Below, one piece after another: positions 58,156-64,000 of a stretch of DNA of 64,000 bases. This DNA comes from Halichondria panicea (taxonomy: Eukaryota; Porifera; Demospongiae; Suberitida; Halichondriidae): positions 2,356,501 to 2,420,500 of the forward strand of contig NC_087385.1 of the NCBI RefSeq assembly GCF_963675165.1, read 5' to 3'. The position numbers and the translations under genes are program-made. The notes beneath the pieces were generated by a model. It worked only from the letters and a program-made list of their open reading frames with translations, ran no database searches and was not told the DNA's origin. Numbering within the stretch: position 1 is the first letter of the stretch; every line of letters begins with the position of its first letter.

Positions 58156-59337
58156 ATGGCCTTAAAGAAGAAAGTAGCTAGTATGGTAGTCGACAGTAAA
58201 GCACAGGAGCTTTCTCAGCTCAGTAGTGAACTACACAGAAACCCTGAGCTTGGTTCTGAAGAGTTCAAGGCTCATGAATTACTGACAAATTTCCTTGAGA
58301 AGGAAGGTTTCACTGTAGAACGCTCCTACACTGGTATCGAAACAGCTTTCAGGGCCACCTTTGGCTCTGGGAGACCCAATGTGTGTGTGATCTGTGAGTA
58401 CGATGCTCTGCCTGAAATCGGTCATGCATGTGGACACAACCTCATAGCAGAGGCTGGAATTGCCGCTGGTTTGGGTTTGAAAGCTATTCTAGAACCGAGT
58501 GATGCCTCGAAGGGAACAGTAATTGTGATGGGCACTCCTGCTGAAGAAACTACTGGTGGAAAATTAAATTTGATAGAAAATGGAGCCTTCAACGATATTG
58601 ATATTGCCATGATGGTCCACCCTTTTCCTCTGAATATTGTTCAACCGGACTTTATCTGCTCAGCTACGAGAATTGTTACTTACACTGGCAAGGCGGCCCA
58701 CGCTGCTGCATTTCCCTGGGAAGGAGTGAACGCACTGGATGCAGCTGTGATGGCCTACACCTCTATCTCTGCCCTCAGACAGCAAATGAAGCCAACTTGG
58801 AAAGTCCATGGAATCATCACCAACGGAGGAGCCAAACCAAACATCATACCAGAGAAAGCTGCTATGGAGTACTATATTCGAGCACCAACTAAAACTGAAC
58901 TTGTTACACTAGTTGAAAAGGTTACTTCATGTTTTGAAAGTGCTGCTTTGGCAACTGGATGTCAAGTGGAAATAAATACGCCTTGTGCAGATTTCTTGAA
59001 TATTGTTCATAACCCAACTCTTTCCGATCTCTACCTGAAGAATTTGACAGAGCTAGGAGAGAAAAGCACAGAGATGATATCTGATTCTCCTGTGAAAGCC
59101 TCTACTGATATGGGTAATGTCTCACACGTTGTACCCTCGATTCATCCCATATACGCTATCGGCTCCGGTGAAATGAACCACACTCGAGAATTCACTGCCG
59201 TGACCAACACCCCTGAGGCGCACACAGCTACTCTGACTGCTGCCAAGGCCATGGCTCACACATGCATCGATGTGCTCACTACTAGCGGACTGTTAGAGAA
59301 GATAAAGCACGAAAAACAAACTACAAATGTTAGCTGA
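58156..59337 (+). CDS. PM20D2: PM20D2-type M20 amidohydrolase, single exon
   Basis: 393 residues in one exon (human PM20D2 436). The N-terminus carries the M20D family motif ELHRNPELGSEEFKAHELL. CEYDALPEIGHACGHNL (about residues 79-95) and TPAEETTGGK hold the expected metal-binding and catalytic residues (GHACGH; E of the AEE pair). The dimerisation domain follows (TGKAAHAAAFPWEGVNALDA). By family it hydrolyses beta-alanyl or gamma-aminobutyryl lysine-type dipeptides and acts in carnosine metabolite repair. It is cytosolic, with no signal peptide. The absence of introns is notable beside intron-rich neighbours and may reflect retroposition or intron loss. An ATG six bases upstream is out of frame. 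Confidence 0.93.
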   Translation: MALKKKVASMVVDSKAQELSQLSSELHRNPELGSEEFKAHELLTNFLEKEGFTVERSYTGIETAFRATFGSGRPNVCVICEYDALPEIGHACGHNLIAEAGIAAGLGLKAILEPSDASKGTVIVMGTPAEETTGGKLNLIENGAFNDIDIAMMVHPFPLNIVQPDFICSATRIVTYTGKAAHAAAFPWEGVNALDAAVMAYTSISALRQQMKPTWKVHGIITNGGAKPNIIPEKAAMEYYIRAPTKTELVTLVEKVTSCFESAALATGCQVEINTPCADFLNIVHNPTLSDLYLKNLTELGEKSTEMISDSPVKASTDMGNVSHVVPSIHPIYAIGSGEMNHTREFTAVTNTPEAHTATLTAAKAMAHTCIDVLTTSGLLEKIKHEKQTTNVS

Positions 59338-59574
59338 TAATAGTCATTCATTTTTGTGGTGCCGTTGCCCGCTCATGAAAAGCAGTTGTCTACTTGCATG
59401 AACTGCAGCACCCTCATTTGTGAATCATCTTTAACTAACCTGAGTAGGCCAATAATATTACACACCATACATGTATATAAATGAAAACTGGTAATAAACA
59501 CACAAAAATCATGATTGAAAAAAATAACACAACGCAGGAGTAAAATAGGAAGCCAGTATAGCATGGCCACAAAG

Positions 59575-62500
59575 TTATCTGTTCCAGCCATACTTGTGAA
59601 CCATTCTCTCAAAGGCAACTGTTGCCTCACTCTCTGAGTACTCCACATCGGGCCGACCACTGTCCAGGCGGGTGTTAGGATCAGAGATGATCTCCGAGCG
59701 TATCTGAACCAGGATGCTCTAAGGAAGGGGAAGAGGGAATGCATGAACGAACTTCAACACATGCTTTAAAATTGGTAAAAAAATGAACACGGTATCCCCA
59801 ACTACGCTTTTTAAATAAATGTAAAGGTTGGGCTGTTTGGCATCTCCTAAACAAGCAATTATCATAATCTTTATAGGACAGGTGTAGCTGTACTGTTGTA
59901 ATCACGCGGGTGAACAAAAATATCAAATATTGAGACAACTAAACGAACATGTATTACATGTACCTCAATGTCATTGGAGGGTGTCCAGCCTGATCTTGTA
60001 AGCATTTGCATACAAATACTACCTCCTACGGTCACGTGACCTGCAGTGGGCGCGAACAATGGGTTAGGATTTTAGGCACTAAAGAACACTCTGCAGCTGT
60101 CACTTTATAATCACAGGGTGTCATACAGAATTGTGAAGTGGAAATTAGAACATTAATTTTTACTAAAAAAAAAGGTCAACTGTTATTTCAATACCCTGTT
60201 AGTATATGTAAAGTGTCCAGCTATGGACCCCAACTAGTACCTGAATGCAAATTTTAGGGGGGGGGATTGGAGCTAGGGGGTATCCCCCTTCCCCCTGCTG
60301 ATAGATACCGTATCTAGCGGGTATTTCGAGGGTATAAATTGTCGCGGATTTAATTTTCATGGAACAGCGCCTTTTTTGCAGCATGCATGCATGAAATATT
60401 AAATTCGCGGTTATAAATGTTCGCGGTTCATGCCTAATCCGCGAAAACCACGAACATTTATACCCTCGAAATATACCCTCTATACGGTATTCATCCTCCA
60501 GATCTGCTTGATGGCAAGATTGAGGTGTTTGACCCCCCTCATGCACACCAATGATACATACGGAAAACTCAACAAAATAAATAGTGGTAGTGTAATAGAA
60601 TTGCACATACCAGTTAGAAACTTGAACCTTGGTCTCAGTATCCTGACAAAAGGAGGGTTCATTGGATAGTCCTTGGGAAACTTCATCTCTAGCTCCACTA
60701 CTGGTTTTCGGTTGCTATTTTTGGCATAGGCCTCCAAGTCCTCGGCTAATGGAGTATCTTTAGGGAAGTCGCTCAGCTCCACACCCCACACAAACAGGTT
60801 GTCCTGGATGCGTGGGTGTGTAGTGGAAATGTGTAGTGGAAGAGTGTGTGTGTGGGTGGGTGGGTGCATATGGGTCTGTGAGTAGGAGGGTGTGAGTATG
60901 AGTGTGTGTTCAGAGCAGTTTGTCTACAATTCTGTTGTGGGTTGTTGTGTCTGTCATTATGAGTACTGAGTACTTTGTTATCTAATGAGTAAAAAAGTAT
61001 GAAGTCATACTACTGGAAATTCCCTGGGAAATTTTAGGTAGGAGCCAATGCAGCACAAATTAAGAAAAGTAATACAGATTTTGAAGATGATCAAGCTATC
61101 AACAGTACTAATAGTAGTGGCAGTGTGCAGTGGGCTACCGAGGAGAGGGAGTTGCTATGGTGAGTAAGCTTGTCTGCAATCAAACAGAATTTTGAGTGTT
61201 TTCAACTACATGTACCATATATAGCTTGAGAGTAAACTTTAGGTGTAAGTGTTATATTATGTTATAATTATTATTATTACATACAATACCTTACCAAATT
61301 AGCTAGAGCAAAACATGAATGCCGTACGTGTAATCTATATTGGTTTCTATAGAAACCAAAAAACTCCCCTCTGACAACACCCTCATGATACAAAAAGGGG
61401 AATGGATTGAGGCCAATATCGTAGTGACTGGTTTGTCTGAGTCTGACAAGAACAGTATATTTATCAGCCTACAAGACACTTGTATCCATTCACCTAACTC
61501 CAACTCCCTGGCCAAATATCTATGGACACGTAGCAGTGACATTTGCCCTCCGTGGGCGGGGACAGAAGAAGATGAACGATGCAAATGGCTTACCATACAT
61601 ATTAAGGGAGATGCAGATAGTCTGAACAATACTAAGATTGGGTGGTGCCACTCAACAGAGGGGGGGACTGACATAAAACCCCAGTACTTGATCATTGTGA
61701 CAACATCTAAAAATTGGACAAGCACCTCAGGGCAAATGAAAACTGAAAGAGGTGAGTTGCTCCTAATGCATGTACATCTACATCTACATCTAAGAGTAGG
61801 AGCCATTGAACAGCAACTCCTAAAGTCACTCTGACTATAACGGAGCTCAGGCAGAAACATTGCACTAGAAAAAACAGGCTAGTGTATACGTGTGTATATC
61901 TGTAAGCAGCCAGTGTAATTTATATAAATGTATGTCAGAGCTAAAGAAGCCATGTAGCCTCATGGAAATCACCAGGGGAATTTTTCTCCCCCCTGCTTAC
62001 ATGATTGTTTACGATCATTACCATTGGCAGGTTTAACTAACACCACTGTGACAGCACTGGGAGTGTGGGTGGGATTGCTCCTGATCATAGTGATGATTCT
62101 TCTCGCCGTATTTGTTACCGTCCTGGCAGTCTGCTTTAAGAAAGTGAACAAGAAAGGGGAAAGGTATGCCAACAAACACCCTTTAATGCAGTGATGCTTG
62201 TTTGTAGTAGTTTTCCATGAACATGCATACAAGGCTGTAATAAGAAAACTTTGGAGCATACTAAAGGCCTGACACCAAAATCTGGTCTTGAGGCATTAGG
62301 TGAACGCCAGAAATATTAATTCTCTCTGTTGAGTGACTAGCACAACAGATTTAACGATGTTCAGATTGAGCCCAGGCTTATATTTGAAACCAAGCTCGAA
62401 CTAAACACGTTTTTCTATTAATTGACTAACCAAGCTTTCAAAATAGGCCACATTTTTACAGCATACATAATTATTGTATGGTACACAATATCATAGGCCA

Positions 62501-64000
62501 CACTACAGTCACACGTACACACTTGTACTAGTTCAAATGCACATTTAACTTAATCTGTTACCACTACAGGATCTAGGAGCAACGTACCGAACAAGAGAGC
62601 TACAGTAACATCGGCATAAACCCTCTTATAAAAAAAACTGAGATTTTAGAATAGTTTGGCAGCAATCACTATTATCAGTCACTCAGTATAAATTGACACA
62701 CATGATTATAACACAATTTTATTGGCGTAATAATTATGAGTACTGTACTTACCCCCTGTGGCTTGCCAGTGATCCCAAACTCTCCTGAAGATTTGTTCAG
62801 ACCTTTTAAGTCTGCAAACAATAGTGCAAGCCATTAACAGTATCGTACGTACGAGTGTCACTTTTGAGTCCAAATCATAAAGCCAATAAGACAACCATAA
62901 TTATAGCACGAAAATTTCGCGAGGCTTAATTTTCGCAGGTTAGCAATCCTCCACGAAAATTAGGTCGACAAAATTATAACAGAAGACACAACATTATTTA
63001 ACCAGATAGGGCGAAATGTATTCAGCTATTCCACGAAATTTAAGTGCCTCAACAATTTTGCACTATTAACAGGGTGTCATACAGGATTTTGAAGTAGAGG
63101 GAGGAAATATCGTACGCAGAGTGTGTTGAGCTAGGAGAACCCAGGGGCATGTCCCCCTGGATTGTTATAATTAGGTGGTCTTAGACACTAGTTGATAAGA
63201 TCTACATGGGAAGTACATGGGAAAAGTGCCTCAGAGCAGGTATGGGACTTAGTATACCTGCAAATTTACTTGCATACCTAGTATTCCGTTGTCAAGTAAT
63301 TATAATGTAGTCAAGTGGTTTGCGCATGCGCACTAGTATCTAAATGAGTTAGACACTGTTTTGTCGGTGTCCATGTGATTTAGAAGCCCTCAGCCACTTG
63401 TAGTACCCTCGCTACGCTCAGGATACTAATCAGTGACTTTGGGCTTCTAAATCCTATAGACACCTCCAAAACAGTTATTATTTAGTGAATTGTGGTGGGT
63501 TTTGGGGTTGCCTTTGCATAGTCATACAACTATATAGTACCTGAATGCAAATTTAGGGGGGGATAATCCCCCTTTCCCCTGTATGACACCTGCTATATGG
63601 TATTAAGCGAAACACCATAAGCAGTGTGTAAGATGTACATGTATGGTCGTAATTATAATTATACTTCTAACATGAACCTCTACGAAGGACCCTTATGAAT
63701 CCACAAACCTGGACAAACTACTGCATGTGGTGTTTCCCTGTAATCTACAACTATGATGATTAATAACTACTGAGTAGCCATGGCAATTACCTGCCAAGAG
63801 CCTGTGCACAGCTGATGGGGTTCCCTGGCCAGTGAAGAAGTCGTCAGCACTGACTGTCTGCTCCACACTGGGACTAGGGGGACAAGCAATCTACTAAATA
63901 TCATGCCATATCTTTTAATTAGAATAATATCCTACACAACATTGCTTAACACTGAGCATTAAACCAAGGCATACTCTACAATCACTATACATACTTCTCA
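59575..64000 (-). CDS. UBE2Q-like: UBE2Q-type ubiquitin-conjugating enzyme, 3' five exons (5' end beyond window)
   Basis: Exons 63791-63873, 62753-62811, 60611-60803, 59964-60040 and 59575-59718 join in frame. The visible part reads VHRLLADLKGLNKSSGEFGI, then NLFVWGVELSDFPKDTPL, then FPKDYPMNPPFVRILRP, then GGSICMQMLTRSGW, ending VHKYGWNR. This is the E2 core. SICM carries the active-site Cys, and PPFVRI plus LTRSGW are typical of UBE2Q1/Q2 and related fungal proteins. It should accept ubiquitin from E1 and transfer it to a substrate. The start and any N-terminal RWD-like domain lie past 64000. The 63873 acceptor leaves one base completing a codon from the missing exon. Another gene is nested in the intron 60804-62752. 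Confidence 0.9.
60113..60298. repeat. Relic of family J element
   Basis: ACAGGGTGTCATACAGAATT at the left and CTGAATGCAAATTTTAGGGG near the right match the larger element at 63070-63592. The right terminus is cut off where a family A element begins at 60306. Confidence 0.6.
60306..60489. repeat. Family A inverted-repeat element, 184 bp
   Basis: The ends are TACCGTATCTAGCGGGTATT and ATATACCCTCTATACGGTA. The arms carry TCGAGGGTATAAAT and its mirror. The inside pairs TTCGCGGTTATAAATGTTCG with its complement. It lies in a UBE2Q intron. Confidence 0.85.
61087..62576 (+). CDS. Unrecognised single-pass membrane protein, nested gene, 4 exons
   Basis: Exons 61087-61159, 61353-61751, 62031-62163 and 62570-62576 give 203 residues. 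A signal peptide is predicted (MIKLSTVLIVVAVCSGLP). The mature extracellular part is about 140 residues with four Cys (DTC, DIC, RCKW, GWCHS) and N-glycosylation sites at NNT, NWT and NTT. One membrane helix follows (VWVGLLLIIVMILLAVFVTV), then a short basic tail KKVNKKGERI. The fold of the extracellular part is not recognised; the spaced beta-like segments and the WIEANIVVTGLSESDKN stretch suggest a small beta-sandwich, possibly galectin-like, which is speculation. It lies wholly inside a UBE2Q intron, on the opposite strand. The last exon codes for only one full codon before the stop, so an alternative end is possible. Confidence 0.72.
63070..63592. repeat. Family J inverted-repeat element with an inner hairpin
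   Basis: The left end ACAGGGTGTCATACAGG mirrors the right end CCTGTATGACACCTG. Within it, 63355-63475 forms a second inverted repeat (ACTGTTTTG...GATTTAGAAGCCC against GGGCTTCTAAATC...CAAAACAGT). It also holds an exact TGCGCATGCGCA at 63321-63332. It lies in a UBE2Q intron. Confidence 0.75.

Noticed and set aside
1-64000. tRNA, rRNA or operon-like clusters
   Set aside because: No cloverleaf-like or rRNA-like stretch was recognised by eye. Genes are monocistronic with introns.

Overview
This is animal nuclear DNA, most likely from a demosponge. Genes are packed closely and carry many short GT-AG introns. Nearly all genes belong to animal or wider eukaryotic families. A short-chain collagen of the freshwater-sponge C4 type and a kelch / coiled-coil / kinase gene point to a sponge. 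Introns are full of small inverted-repeat elements and of the words TACATGTA and AATTATAATTA. No species can be named from the sequence alone. I rebuilt gene models by hand from splice sites, and in every multi-exon model the joined exons stay in frame.

Layout. 0-3.3 kb: an intronless TRPA-type channel gene (+). 3.6-13.4 kb: an 18-exon p107/p130 retinoblastoma-like gene (-). 13.9-15.5 kb: nuclear transport factor 2 (-). It shares a 258-bp divergent promoter, containing an NRF1-like palindrome, with LSM14 (15.8-21.2 kb, +). 21.8-29.2 kb: a five-exon kelch / coiled-coil / TKL-like kinase gene (+). 29.2-30.7 kb: a decayed Ty3/gypsy integrase. 30.7-40.2 kb: a POGLUT2/3 O-glucosyltransferase (-) ending in an REEL retrieval signal, with a short-chain collagen gene nested on the opposite strand. 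40.6-43.3 kb: a p130Cas/NEDD9-family adaptor (-). 43.8-50.3 kb: TMEM170 (+). 50.6-51.0 kb: SMIM13-like (-). 51.2-58.0 kb: CFDP1/BCNT (+). 58.2-59.3 kb: an intronless PM20D2-type amidohydrolase (+). 59.6 kb to the right edge: a UBE2Q-type ubiquitin-conjugating enzyme (-, 5' end outside the window), with an unrecognised single-pass membrane protein gene nested on the opposite strand.

The most striking result is the block CAS - TMEM170 - SMIM13 - CFDP1 (40.6-58.0 kb). In human, BCAR1, CFDP1 and TMEM170A lie together at 16q23.1, and NEDD9, SMIM13 and TMEM170B lie together at 6p24.2. The sponge appears to keep in one 17-kb stretch the cluster that vertebrates split between two paralogous regions. 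The genes are otherwise a mix of unlinked functions: ion channel, cell-cycle repressor, nuclear import, mRNP assembly, signalling, ER glycosylation, extracellular matrix, adhesion signalling and chromatin. I see no operon-like or defence-like system. At least ten families of non-autonomous inverted-repeat elements are visible, several with two to five copies in this window.
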